From CAYJPV01 sp964396055 (GTDB taxonomy: Bacteria; Acidobacteriota; Vicinamibacteria; Vicinamibacterales; JAKQTR01), in the NCBI GenBank assembly GCA_964396055.1, contig CAYNDV010000005.1, positions 1 to 64,000 on the forward strand: DNA of 64,000 nucleotides, given 5' to 3'. This document shows positions 44,276 through 52,769 of the stretch, one piece after another (position 1 is the first letter of the stretch; the number at the start of each line of letters is the position of its first letter). The translations under genes were made by a program, and so were the position numbers. The notes under the pieces are model-generated. The model was not told the origin of the DNA and did not search any database. It saw only the letters and a program-made list of their open reading frames with translations.

Positions 44276-44821
44276 ATGGACCGGAAGCAGTTCTTGAGGA
44301 CGGTGTGCGGGCTCGGGGCGTGCGGCTGCGCGGCCACCCTGATCGAGGCTCCGGGCGTGCTGGCGGCCGCACAGGCCGAGGCTCCCGATCAGCGTCTGGC
44401 GTTTGCGCGCTATCAGGTGGCCAACCTCACACGCTTCATCGCCGGAGGACCCGGGGCGTCGGCCGGCGTCGAGGCCATCGAGAAGACCGGCCGCGAATGC
44501 GCGAAACTCGGCGGGCTCCCGGCGAGGTTCAAGGGCAATCCCGAGGGCTACTTCGCCGCCGCCAGGCAGGCCTGGGGCACCGAGTTCCAGTGGGACAAGC
44601 CGAAGGGTATCGTCACGGTCGCCGTGGCCGAAGGCCCGTGCGGCTGCCCCCTGGTGGACACCAGGCGCACGCCGGCCGTCTGGTGCCACTGCTCGGTGGG
44701 CTACCAGAAAGAGGCATTCGCCCAGGTGTTCGGGCGGGAGGTGCAGGCGCGGCTCATGGAGTCGAAGCTCTCGGGCGGCACCCGGTGTGTGTTCGAGGTT
44801 CAGGTCGGATCGCCGGTCTGA
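44276..44821 (+). CDS. exported cysteine-rich protein resembling the DUF6144/ATC-hydrolase-like group
   Basis: 181 residues. RKQFLRTVCGLGACGCAATLIEAPGVLA is a leader with a Tat-like RK-x-FL core. The mature part has GPCGCPLVDTRRTPAVWCHCSVGYQKEAF, with C-x-C-P-L-V and W-C-x-C-S-x-G-Y elements, and ends with a conserved-looking strand GGTRCVFEVQV. This layout recalls proteins annotated as DUF6144 or L-2-amino-thiazoline-4-carboxylate hydrolase-like, but the match is from memory of motifs only. AGGAGG lies four bases before the ATG. Single gene in a divergent setting. The four clustered cysteines might hold a metal or cluster. Confidence 0.75.
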   Translation: MDRKQFLRTVCGLGACGCAATLIEAPGVLAAAQAEAPDQRLAFARYQVANLTRFIAGGPGASAGVEAIEKTGRECAKLGGLPARFKGNPEGYFAAARQAWGTEFQWDKPKGIVTVAVAEGPCGCPLVDTRRTPAVWCHCSVGYQKEAFAQVFGREVQARLMESKLSGGTRCVFEVQVGSPV

Positions 44822-44893
44822 CCGGCGTTCCACGCTATGCTTGAGGCCGTCGCGGGGCGCGGCGACGCGCCTGACTGCCCGCGTGGGACTGCC

Positions 44894-46006
44894 ATGACGA
44901 TGACCGACGGCGGATCGAGCGGCACGCGGATGCCGGGCTTCCTGGTGTCGTGGGATCGACTGGGCTTCCGCCTGGTCGTCTTCGGCGGCCTGGCGCTCAT
45001 GTGGACGTTGCACGGCATGATGGCCGGCACGGCGTGGCCGGACATGGTGCGCGCGGAGTTCGGCGGCCTGCTGCCGTGGGCGTTCCTGGCGCCGCTGGTG
45101 CTGTGGTGGGACCGGCGCATCGCGCTGGCCCGGCCCGGGGCCTGGCGCTACTTTGCCGCGCACGCGGTGGGCATGCTGGTCGTGTTCGTGCCCTACTGGG
45201 TCATGGCACGGACGATCGCGCTGGTGTGGCGATGGGGCGCGTCCGGCTGGTCGGCCATGCCGTTCGACGCCTTCACGCCGACGCTGCTGAACGTGGCCGG
45301 CGGCCTGCTCAACGTGCCATTCGTCTACCTGCTGATCCTGCTCGGCGCGCAGGCGATGACCCACGCGCAGGCCCGCCATGCGGAGGCCGCCCAGGCCGAT
45401 CGGCTCGCGCGTCAGCTTTCCGAGGCGCGCCTCGCGCTGCTCCAGCGCCAGCTGCATCCCCACTTCCTCTTCAACGCGCTCCAGGCGATTTCGACGCTGC
45501 TCCATCGTGATCCCGCGATGGCGGATCGACTGCTCGTGCACCTGTCCGAGCTGCTGCGGGCCATGCTCGAGCGTGCGTCGGGCCAGACCCTCCCGCTTCG
45601 CGCTGAACTCGACCTGGCGCGGACGTACCTCGACATTGAGCAGGCCCGGTTCGGCAGCCGGCTTTCGGTGAACTGGCGCGTGGACGACTCCGTGCTCGAG
45701 GCGCCCGTGCCGTCGCTGGTGGTGCTGCCCCTGGTGGAGAATGCCATCCGCCACGGCCTCTCCGCCAAGGTCGGCCCCGGACGCCTCTCGGTCGAGGCTG
45801 GGCGAGACGACGGATCCCTCCTGATCACCGTTGCCGACGATGGCGTGGGAGCGGTGCTGCCGCTGCCGGACGGCCTGGGCGTGGGGAATACGCGGCAGCG
45901 GCTCGACGCGCTCTACGGCGGGCAGGCGGCGCTCGAGGTCGCCAGCGCGCCGGGGCAGGGCTTCCGCGCGTGCGTCCGCATTCCGCTCGGCGAGGCGGCG
46001 TCATGA
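44894..46006 (+). CDS. LytS/YehU-type membrane sensor histidine kinase
   Basis: 370 residues. Four membrane helices (about residues 20-145) and a short coiled region precede a His_kinase domain with LQRQLHPHFLFNALQAISTLL, where the His of HPHFLFN is the phospho-acceptor. The ATPase part has LVVLPLVENAIRHGL (N box) and ADDGVGAV. No separate input domain is seen, so it likely senses a membrane signal. The start at 44894 is preferred to the in-frame ATG at 44837, which lacks a ribosome-binding site. Overlaps the LytTR regulator by four bases. Confidence 0.9.
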   Translation: MTMTDGGSSGTRMPGFLVSWDRLGFRLVVFGGLALMWTLHGMMAGTAWPDMVRAEFGGLLPWAFLAPLVLWWDRRIALARPGAWRYFAAHAVGMLVVFVPYWVMARTIALVWRWGASGWSAMPFDAFTPTLLNVAGGLLNVPFVYLLILLGAQAMTHAQARHAEAAQADRLARQLSEARLALLQRQLHPHFLFNALQAISTLLHRDPAMADRLLVHLSELLRAMLERASGQTLPLRAELDLARTYLDIEQARFGSRLSVNWRVDDSVLEAPVPSLVVLPLVENAIRHGLSAKVGPGRLSVEAGRDDGSLLITVADDGVGAVLPLPDGLGVGNTRQRLDALYGGQAALEVASAPGQGFRACVRIPLGEAAS

Positions 46007-46767
46007 TCCGCGCGCTCATCGTGGATGACGAGCCGCTGGCCCGCGAACGCGTGCGTGCGCTGCTGGCGCCGCACGCGGACGTGCAGGTGTGCGGCGAAGC
46101 CGCCGACGGCCAGGCTGCGCTGGACGCGGTCGAGGCCAGTGCCCCGGATGTCGTGTTCCTCGACATCCAGATGCCCGGTCTGAGTGGACTCGAGGTGGTG
46201 GAGGCCTGGCGTCGCGACGCCGGCCGCCCGCTGCCGGTCGTCGTGTTCGTGACGGCCTTCGACCAGTTCGCGCTTGACGCGTTCCGGCTGCACGCGATCG
46301 ACTACCTGACGAAGCCCATCGACCCCGAACGTTTTGCGGAAGCCATGCGCCGCGTGCGCGATCTCCTTCGCCGGCCGGACCGGGGCGAGCTCGATCGGCG
46401 CATCGAGGCAATGCTCGAAACGCACGAGCGCCGCCGCGCCATCCGTACCCACCTCGTGGTGCGCGAACCCGGGCGCTACCTGCTGGTGCCGGTGTCGGAG
46501 GTGCAGTGCCTCGAGGCCACCGGCAACTACGTGCGCCTGCACGGCGCGCACGGCGGGCACCTGCTGAGGAGTACCCTGGCCGCCGTCGAGGCCCGGCTCG
46601 ATCCCGGGCGCTTCCGCCGCGTCCATCGCTCGTGGATCGTCAATCTCGATCACGTGCGCGAGGCGCAGCCGTGGACGAAGGGCGGCTGGATCCTCCTCAC
46701 GCGTGGCGGCTTCAGGGTACCCGTCGGGCAGCAGTACCACGGCGAGATCGCGAAGATCCTCGGGTAA
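46003..46767 (+). CDS. LytTR-family response regulator
   Basis: 254 residues. The receiver domain (residues 1-120) has ALIVDDEPLARERV, the phospho-acceptor Asp in VVFLDIQMPGLSGLE and the Lys in YLTKPIDPERF. The C-terminal LytTR DNA-binding domain (about residues 145-250) has VSEVQCLEATGNYVRLH and FRRVHRSWIVNLDHV. Partner of the upstream kinase. Regulated targets are not evident; the neighbouring exported protein gene at 44276 is a candidate. Confidence 0.92.
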   Translation: MIRALIVDDEPLARERVRALLAPHADVQVCGEAADGQAALDAVEASAPDVVFLDIQMPGLSGLEVVEAWRRDAGRPLPVVVFVTAFDQFALDAFRLHAIDYLTKPIDPERFAEAMRRVRDLLRRPDRGELDRRIEAMLETHERRRAIRTHLVVREPGRYLLVPVSEVQCLEATGNYVRLHGAHGGHLLRSTLAAVEARLDPGRFRRVHRSWIVNLDHVREAQPWTKGGWILLTRGGFRVPVGQQYHGEIAKILG

Positions 46768-46792
46768 GGCAGGCGGACCGCGGCGATCGTCG

Positions 46793-49456
46793 CTACTGGC
46801 GTGAGCCCGGCTCGTCCGGCGTCTGCTGCAGCAACTTGGCGACGAGGGCCGTCCAGCCGGTCTGATGGCTGGCCCCGAGGCCGGCCCCCGTGTCGCCGTG
46901 GAAGTACTCGTAGAACAGGATCAGGTCCCGCCAGTGCGGGTCGTGCTGCTGCCGATCGTCCCCGCCGTAGACCGGCCGGCGCCCGGCCGCGTCCCGGAGG
47001 AAGATCGCCGACAACCGCTTCGACACCTCGGCCGCCACCTGCGCGAGCGTCATCCATCGGCCCGATCCGGTGGGGCACTCGACGGTGAACCCGTCGCCGA
47101 GGTGGTGGTGGAACTTCTGAAGGGCCTCGATGAGCAGGAAGTTGACGGGGAACCAGACAGGCCCGCGCCAGTTGGAGTTGCCGCCGAAGAGCGCCGTACT
47201 CGATTCCCCCGGGTCGTAGTCGACCCGGTATTCCTGACGCCCGACACGGAGCACGTACGGGCGCTCGAGGTGCACCCGCGAGAGAGCCCGGACGCCGTAG
47301 GGCGACAGGAACTCCCCTGTGTCGAGCATGATCGCGAGCACGCGGCGGAGCCGTTCGGGATCGACCACCGACAACAGGTGGTGCTCGCCCCGGGCGTCAT
47401 CCTGACGGGACATCACGCCACCGGTGAGGTCCTTCCGATGGTCGAGGAACCACTGCATCCGGCGGCGGAACTCGGGAAAACGATCGAGTCGCTCCTGATC
47501 GAGGACCTCGACGGCACACAGCGGAATGAGCCCGACCATCGACCGCACCTTCAGGGGAAGATGTCTGCCGTCAGGCAGGTGCAGCACGTCGTAGAAGAAT
47601 CCGTCTTCCTCGTCCCAGAGGTTGAGGCCGTCGTGCCGGCCCCGGTGGCTCATGGCGTGGGCGATGAAGAGGAAGTGCTCCCAGAACTTGCTGGCCATGT
47701 CCTCGTACGCCGGGTTGCCCTCGGCGAGTTCCAGGGCAATGGCGAACATGTTGAGGGCGTACATCGCCATCCAGCTCGTGCCGTCCGACTGTTCGATGTG
47801 CCCGCCGGTGGGCAACTCGGCGCTGCGATCGAAGACGCCGATGTTGTCCAGGCCGAGGAAACCTCCCTGGAAGAGGTTGTGCCCCTCGGTGTCCTTGCGG
47901 TTGACCCACCAGGTGAAGTTGAGCAGGAGCTTCTGGAACACCCGCTCGAGAAACACGCGGTCGCCCACACCCCGGCGGCGTTTCTCGATCTTGTAGACCC
48001 GCCATGCCGCCCACGCGTGCACCGGGGGATTGACGTCGCCCAGCGCCCATTCGTAGGCGGGCAACTGGCCGTTGGGGTGCATGTACCATTCGCGCAGCAT
48101 CAGCACGAGCTGGTCCTTGGCGAACTCCGGGTCCACGAGGGCCAGGGGCACGGCATGAAACGCCAGATCCCATGCCGCGTACCAGGGGTACTCCCACGTG
48201 TCGGGCATGGAAATGACGTCCGCATTGAACAGGTGCGCCCACTCGCGATTCCGGCCGCGTCTGCGCTGGAGCGGCGGGCGTGGCTGGGCCGGATCCCCGT
48301 CGAGCCAGTCCCGGACAACGTAGTGATAGAACTGCTTCGACCACAGCAATCCGGCCAGCGCCTGCCGCATGATGCGGGCGCCGTCCTCCGACTCCGCGTC
48401 GGGAATGATGACCCCGTAGAACTCGTCGGCCTCCCGCCGCCTCGCCGCCACGATGCCGTCGAAGTCGGTCCCGAACGGATCGACGTCCGGATCGCCGCGG
48501 CGGTCCGTCAGCCGGAGCCGGATCACCGCGCGCTGGCCGGGCTCGACGACCAGCCGATAGTGGGCGGCGCCCCTGGTGCCCTCGAGCGCCGGGTTCACCG
48601 CATCGGCCTGCCCCCGCACCACGGCATCGTTGATCCCGTCCTTCGCATGGCGGGGACCGGGCACACCGAACAGTCTGGCGGTGTTGGTCTCGTTCTCCGT
48701 CACGAGCAGACGCGGAGCCCCCTGGCAGTGCAGCCAGCGTCGGCCTGAGGTGGACTCGTCCAGTTCGAACGTCGCGTGCGCCGCCCCCGCCGACGCCCGC
48801 AGCACCGGCCGCTCCGGCGAGCGTCCCCACGACCAGGTGTTCCGGAACCACACCGTCGGCAGCAGGTGAATCGGGTGCGGCTCGGGGCCTCGGTTCGTGG
48901 CGGCGATTTCAATCAGCACATCCTCAGGATCGTTCTTGGCGTAGGTCACCTCGACGTCAAAGTACCGGTCCTCGTCGAAGACACCCGTGTCCATCAACTC
49001 GAATTCCGGGTCGCGGCGCGTGCGTGCGCGATTCTCCCGGACGAGCCGCTCGTAGGGGAACGCGGCCTGCGGGTACTTGTAGAGGAACCGCATGAACGAG
49101 TGCGTCGGCGTGGAATCGAGGTAGTAGTAATACTCCTTGACGTCCTCGCCGTGGTTCCCCTCGTTGCCGGTCAGGCCGAACAACCGCTCCTTCAGGATGG
49201 GGTCGCGTTCGTTCCAGAGGGCCAGCGCGAAGCAGATGCGCTGGTGCCGGTCGCAGATGCCGCCGAGGCCGTCTTCGTTCCAGCGGTACGCCCGCGACCG
49301 GGCGTGGTCGTGGGGCAGGTACTCCCAGGCACTGCCGTTCGGGCTGTAGTCCTCGCGCACGGTGCCCCAGGCGCGATCGCTGAGGTACGGCCCCCAGCGC
49401 TTCCAGTGGCGCCGCCGCTCGCGGTCTTCGTCGAGCCGGAGGTGTTCGGCAGTCAT
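46793..49456 (-). CDS. MGH1-like (GH63-related) glucosidase
   Basis: 887 residues, no signal peptide, so cytoplasmic. The N-terminus WKRWGPYLSDRAWGTVREDYS and the following WEYLPHDHARSRAYRWNEDG are typical of large bacterial proteins annotated as glucosidase with an MGH1-like (alpha/alpha)6 domain. The catalytic barrel (about residues 330-870) contains MPDTWEYPWYAAWDLAFHAV and GGFLGLDNIGVFDRS. Family members act on alpha-linked glucose in trehalose, glucosylglycerate or related compounds; the substrate here is not determinable. It begins 14 bases after the upstream exported gene and is probably cotranscribed. Confidence 0.88.
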   Translation of the reverse strand: MTAEHLRLDEDRERRRHWKRWGPYLSDRAWGTVREDYSPNGSAWEYLPHDHARSRAYRWNEDGLGGICDRHQRICFALALWNERDPILKERLFGLTGNEGNHGEDVKEYYYYLDSTPTHSFMRFLYKYPQAAFPYERLVRENRARTRRDPEFELMDTGVFDEDRYFDVEVTYAKNDPEDVLIEIAATNRGPEPHPIHLLPTVWFRNTWSWGRSPERPVLRASAGAAHATFELDESTSGRRWLHCQGAPRLLVTENETNTARLFGVPGPRHAKDGINDAVVRGQADAVNPALEGTRGAAHYRLVVEPGQRAVIRLRLTDRRGDPDVDPFGTDFDGIVAARRREADEFYGVIIPDAESEDGARIMRQALAGLLWSKQFYHYVVRDWLDGDPAQPRPPLQRRRGRNREWAHLFNADVISMPDTWEYPWYAAWDLAFHAVPLALVDPEFAKDQLVLMLREWYMHPNGQLPAYEWALGDVNPPVHAWAAWRVYKIEKRRRGVGDRVFLERVFQKLLLNFTWWVNRKDTEGHNLFQGGFLGLDNIGVFDRSAELPTGGHIEQSDGTSWMAMYALNMFAIALELAEGNPAYEDMASKFWEHFLFIAHAMSHRGRHDGLNLWDEEDGFFYDVLHLPDGRHLPLKVRSMVGLIPLCAVEVLDQERLDRFPEFRRRMQWFLDHRKDLTGGVMSRQDDARGEHHLLSVVDPERLRRVLAIMLDTGEFLSPYGVRALSRVHLERPYVLRVGRQEYRVDYDPGESSTALFGGNSNWRGPVWFPVNFLLIEALQKFHHHLGDGFTVECPTGSGRWMTLAQVAAEVSKRLSAIFLRDAAGRRPVYGGDDRQQHDPHWRDLILFYEYFHGDTGAGLGASHQTGWTALVAKLLQQTPDEPGSRQ

Positions 49457-49470
49457 GCGCTAACCGGGCG

Positions 49471-50403
49471 TCATCGTCCGGACCGGACAGGGGCTTTCAT
49501 GATTTCGAAGCACAGCTGAGGGCTGGTGTCTTCGATGCCCGTCAGGAGGTAGACGACCTTGCCCGCATCCGAGGCGTCGATGGCGTAGTAGTTCTCCGCC
49601 CCGGACACCGGCTTGATGCTCATGCAGAGCCGGTTGAACAGCCACAGCCAGCTGCCGCTGGCGTACGCCGGGTGATCGCGCTCCGGTGCGGTCCTGAGCC
49701 ACGCGTACTCGTGCCAGTTGCGCATCAGCCGGGGATTCTGGTTCCGGATCGACACGATGCGCAGCCCGCCTCCGGCCTCGCTGCCGAACTGCTGCTGCAT
49801 CTCCGGCATGGTCCAGCCGGTGTGGTGCTCCCACTTCTCGTAAGGGGCGTCTGCGTGGGTGTCGTTCCAGCAGTTCAGCATCGTGATGACCGTCACGAAC
49901 CGCCGCCGGTCGGGGCGGGCCCTCGACACGGCTTCGCCGATGACGTGCACGGGCCCGGCGGCCACGATGAACAGCGGATCGTCAGCCGAGGAACGGTTGA
50001 CTTCGTCCCTCAGCGCCTCGTAGGCGGTTTCCGGATCGTCGACGGCCGCGATGAACCTGGTGTGCGTGAAGCCGAACAGCCGGCCGCCCGTCAGGGCGCT
50101 CTCTCTCATCTGCTCGTACGGCGTCACGCCGTTGACGCCCGGGTGTTCGACGTTGCTGCCCCAGACGTGGTCGGCGTAGATGTACAGGGGCACCCGGTCC
50201 TGCAGCCCGCGCGCCGCGAGGATCGCGAGCGACAGGGGCGTGGCGGCCCAGTCATCGTGGTCGTGTTCGTTGCCGTCGGCGCTGACCACAATCCGCCCGC
50301 TGCCCTGCCACAACGGCGTCTGGGCACGAACGACCGCCGGGAACGTAATCAGGACGACGGCAACCCAACAGACGACGCCAGTTGAACGGAACAATCGACT
50401 CAT
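49471..50403 (-). CDS. exported nucleoside-hydrolase-like protein
   Basis: 310 residues. Signal peptide (VCWVAVVLITFPAVVRA), then RIVVSADGNEHDHDDWAATPLSLAILA. An acidic Asp/His cluster at the first strand, followed by an alternating alpha/beta pattern (RVPLYIYADHVWG, DPLFIVAAGPVHVIGEAV), resembles the nucleoside-hydrolase fold, where such aspartates bind calcium. Exported members of this superfamily occur in polysaccharide-degrading bacteria. Assignment is by fold resemblance only. First gene of a two-gene unit with the glucosidase. Confidence 0.7.
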   Translation of the reverse strand: MSRLFRSTGVVCWVAVVLITFPAVVRAQTPLWQGSGRIVVSADGNEHDHDDWAATPLSLAILAARGLQDRVPLYIYADHVWGSNVEHPGVNGVTPYEQMRESALTGGRLFGFTHTRFIAAVDDPETAYEALRDEVNRSSADDPLFIVAAGPVHVIGEAVSRARPDRRRFVTVITMLNCWNDTHADAPYEKWEHHTGWTMPEMQQQFGSEAGGGLRIVSIRNQNPRLMRNWHEYAWLRTAPERDHPAYASGSWLWLFNRLCMSIKPVSGAENYYAIDASDAGKVVYLLTGIEDTSPQLCFEIMKAPVRSGR

Positions 50404-50436
50404 GGTCCCCGCCCTTGGACAACGTCACGGACCACC

Positions 50437-50464
50437 AGTATACGGGCAGCCGCCCCTGGGTCAC
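50437..50464 (-). promoter_or_regulatory. promoter of the nucleoside-hydrolase-like/glucosidase pair
   Basis: Minus strand: -35 GTGACC (50464-50459), 16-base spacer, -10 TATACT (50442-50437). Same -35 and spacing as the promoter at 7294-7321. Confidence 0.45.
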
Positions 50465-51753
50465 GGGGCCTGGTGGCCGGACCTGGCGGTCTCGGTAATC
50501 AGCCGCGCGGAGCGGTTCCGCGTGACGTAACTCCAGGCCCACTGCAGCAGGACCGACAGACGGTTCTCGAATTCGACGAGATACATCAGGTGGACGAACA
50601 GCCAGGTCAGCCACGCCGTGGCACCGTGCAGCCGCAGCCTGCCAATCTGTGCCACCGCCGCCGAGCGGCCGATCACCGCCATGCTTCCGCGATCCCGGTA
50701 CCGGAATGGTGGCACGTCCTCGCCGCGCAGCCGCCGGGTGATACGCCGCGCCGCGTACGCGCCTTGCTGCATGGCCACCGGCGCGACCCCCGGCAGCGGA
50801 CTTCCCTCGGCGTGCCGCGAGTGGGCCAGGTCGCCGAGCACGAGGATCTCGGGGTGGCCCGGCACGCTGAGGTCGGGGCCGACGATCACGCGACCGTGCC
50901 GATCGAGTTCCGCGCCGGCGGCCGCAGCCACCACCCGCCCCAGCGGTGAGGCCTGCACGCCGGCGGCCCAGACCACCGTCCGGACCGCGATGGTCTCGGA
51001 CTCCTGCCCATGTCGAACCGTCAGACGTCCCGATTGGATGTCCGTCACCACCGCATGCGTCCGGACCGTGACGCCGAGCCGTTCGAGCGATGCGGCGGCG
51101 GCACTCGACAACGCCTCGTCGTACGTGGCGAGCAGGCGCCCGGTGGCTTCGATCAGCGTGACACACGCCTGCCTGGTGTCGATGCGGCAGAAATCCCGCG
51201 GCAGTGTGTGCTGGGCCAGTTCGCCGATGGCGCCCGCCAGTTCGACGCCCGTCGGGCCGCCGCCGATGACGGCGAACGTCATCCACTCCCGCTGCCGCGC
51301 CGCATCGGGTTCCCGTTCGGCCCGCTCGAACGCCTCGAACACGCGCCGCCGAATCTCGGTGGCATCCTCGATGGACTTCAGGCCGGGAGCCAGCGGCTCC
51401 CAGTCCGGACGGCCGAAGTAGTGATGACTGGCACCGGTCGCCAGGATCAGGCTGTCGTACCCGATGCTCGAGGCGCCCATCCACACCCGACTCCCCTCGG
51501 CGTCGATGCCGGTGACTTCCGCCTGGAGGACGCACACGTTCCGCTGCCGCCGGAGGACCGATCGCAACGGCGACGCGATGTCCGCCGGCGACAAGCCTCC
51601 GGTGGCCACCTGGTACAACAGCGGCTGGAACAGGTGGAAGTTCCGTCGATCGATCAGCGTGACCCGGACCGGCGAGCGCCGCAGGGATTTCGCCGCGTAC
51701 AGCCCGGCAAACCCGCCGCCGACGATCACCACGTGATGGGCTTCGCGAGTCAT
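50461..51753 (-). CDS. ndh: type II NADH:quinone oxidoreductase (NDH-2)
   Basis: 430 residues. Two dinucleotide-binding folds: VVIVGGGFAGLYAAKSL for FAD at the N-terminus and FAVIGGGPTGVELAGAIGEL for NADH. FHLFQPLLYQVATGGLSPADIA is the NDH-2 signature near the quinone site, and ILVLGDLAHSRH the second FAD motif. The C-terminal hydrophobic segment (WLTWLFVHLMYLVEFENRLSVLLQW) provides membrane attachment. It oxidises NADH to reduce quinone without pumping protons. Monocistronic. It is a non-pumping counterpart to the Ehr complex in this window. Confidence 0.93.
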   Translation of the reverse strand: MTREAHHVVIVGGGFAGLYAAKSLRRSPVRVTLIDRRNFHLFQPLLYQVATGGLSPADIASPLRSVLRRQRNVCVLQAEVTGIDAEGSRVWMGASSIGYDSLILATGASHHYFGRPDWEPLAPGLKSIEDATEIRRRVFEAFERAEREPDAARQREWMTFAVIGGGPTGVELAGAIGELAQHTLPRDFCRIDTRQACVTLIEATGRLLATYDEALSSAAAASLERLGVTVRTHAVVTDIQSGRLTVRHGQESETIAVRTVVWAAGVQASPLGRVVAAAAGAELDRHGRVIVGPDLSVPGHPEILVLGDLAHSRHAEGSPLPGVAPVAMQQGAYAARRITRRLRGEDVPPFRYRDRGSMAVIGRSAAVAQIGRLRLHGATAWLTWLFVHLMYLVEFENRLSVLLQWAWSYVTRNRSARLITETARSGHQAP

Positions 51754-51952
51754 CCAGGATGCCTCTCGGAGGGTGCCTGTCAGCGCCAGTCAGGCCTCCC
51801 TGGACTGGACCGCGCACGTGTTTGACGAACAGCAGCCGAATCGTTCTTCTGCCTCTTCGGTATGACGCGCGCACGCAGGCTGAGGTGCCGGGAACACCGA
51901 TCAGCCGACGCCCCCGGAGCGCGTTCGCCAGCAGGCCGGCAGCCTGCGGCCC

Positions 51953-52543
51953 TCACCGCCTGGTTGACCTGTTCGCCCGGTCCCATTCCCGTTCGAACAG
52001 CGGGATGAGGTCGCTCTGGCCGAGGGCCTGCTCCAGCATCGCCAGGACGGCGCGAACCTGGTCGACGAGCGCGCGGTCGCCGCGTTCGGCCAGCACGCCC
52101 TGGATGTCTTCGATGTCCTTTGCGCGGCCGGCGAGCACCTTCGTCACGAGGAGATCCGCCGGACTGATGACGGGAACGGGTGTGCCTCCGATCTCGACGA
52201 TGACGGCGCGGGACGCGAACGCCTCTTCGAGTCCGGGGCCGGCCATGACGACATCGACAGGCAAACCCGTCGGGGTGTGAAGTACGGGCAGCACGCGCGT
52301 CTGTTCGATGAACGTCGGCGTCGCCGCCACGCGGGGGTGGAAGGCCGCCTTCTGCAGCTCGGCCAGAAGGTGCCCCACCCCCATCCGGCCGAGGCACACG
52401 GTCACGTCGACGTCAGTCGTCATCCGGGGCCGGCCCCAGATCAGCGCCGCCTGGGCGCCGAAGACATACCACCTGACGGACAGGCGGTCGAGCGCCCGCG
52501 CCAGATCGGCGAGGAGTCTAGCGGGGCTGGACGACGACGGCAC
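51953..52543 (-). CDS. nucleotidyltransferase-fold protein (AbiEii/DUF6036-like)
   Basis: 196 residues. WYVFGAQAALIWGRPRMTTDVDVTV is the nucleotidyltransferase motif (G-[AS] then D-x-D). PVDVVMAGPGLEEAFASRAV supplies the third acidic residue, and PADLLVTKVLAGRAKDIEDIQGVL is the segment shared with AbiEii-like toxins and DUF6036 proteins. The start is probably GTG at 52543, overlapping the upstream small gene by 26 bases; an ATG at 52576 would add 11 residues. The tight pairing resembles two-gene toxin-antitoxin or MNT-type modules, but toxicity is not shown. Confidence 0.8.
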   Translation of the reverse strand: MPSSSSPARLLADLARALDRLSVRWYVFGAQAALIWGRPRMTTDVDVTVCLGRMGVGHLLAELQKAAFHPRVAATPTFIEQTRVLPVLHTPTGLPVDVVMAGPGLEEAFASRAVIVEIGGTPVPVISPADLLVTKVLAGRAKDIEDIQGVLAERGDRALVDQVRAVLAMLEQALGQSDLIPLFEREWDRANRSTRR

Positions 52544-52769
52544 GCAGGGCCTCCGACACGCGTACGTGAACCGCATGGTCGTCCGCGCGGTCGTCGGCGG
52601 AGGGCCAGTCGGGCCTGACCGACATGGCGTGGCGGCGCAGGCCGTCCGCCAGTTCGAGCATGTCCGCGACGGACATTCCGCGCTTCATCTCGATCCAGGC
52701 GTCGGTCTTGGCCTCCGAGACCAGGGCCCAGTTGCGGCGGGCAAACGCCTTCAGGTCGGCGGGATCCAC
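52518..52769 (-). CDS. small partner protein of the nucleotidyltransferase (leaderless GTG gene)
   Basis: 83 residues from GTG: an acidic, helical protein (LKAFARRNWALVSEAKTDAW, GMSVADMLELADGLRRHA). An extended -10 (TGCTACAAT) ends six bases before the GTG, so it can be made from its own leaderless mRNA. It is also in frame with the upstream GIY-YIG frame, which has no stop codon before it. It overlaps the nucleotidyltransferase gene by 26 bases. A plausible antitoxin-like partner; no known family recognised. Confidence 0.55.
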   Translation of the reverse strand: MDPADLKAFARRNWALVSEAKTDAWIEMKRGMSVADMLELADGLRRHAMSVRPDWPSADDRADDHAVHVRVSEALRAVVVQPR

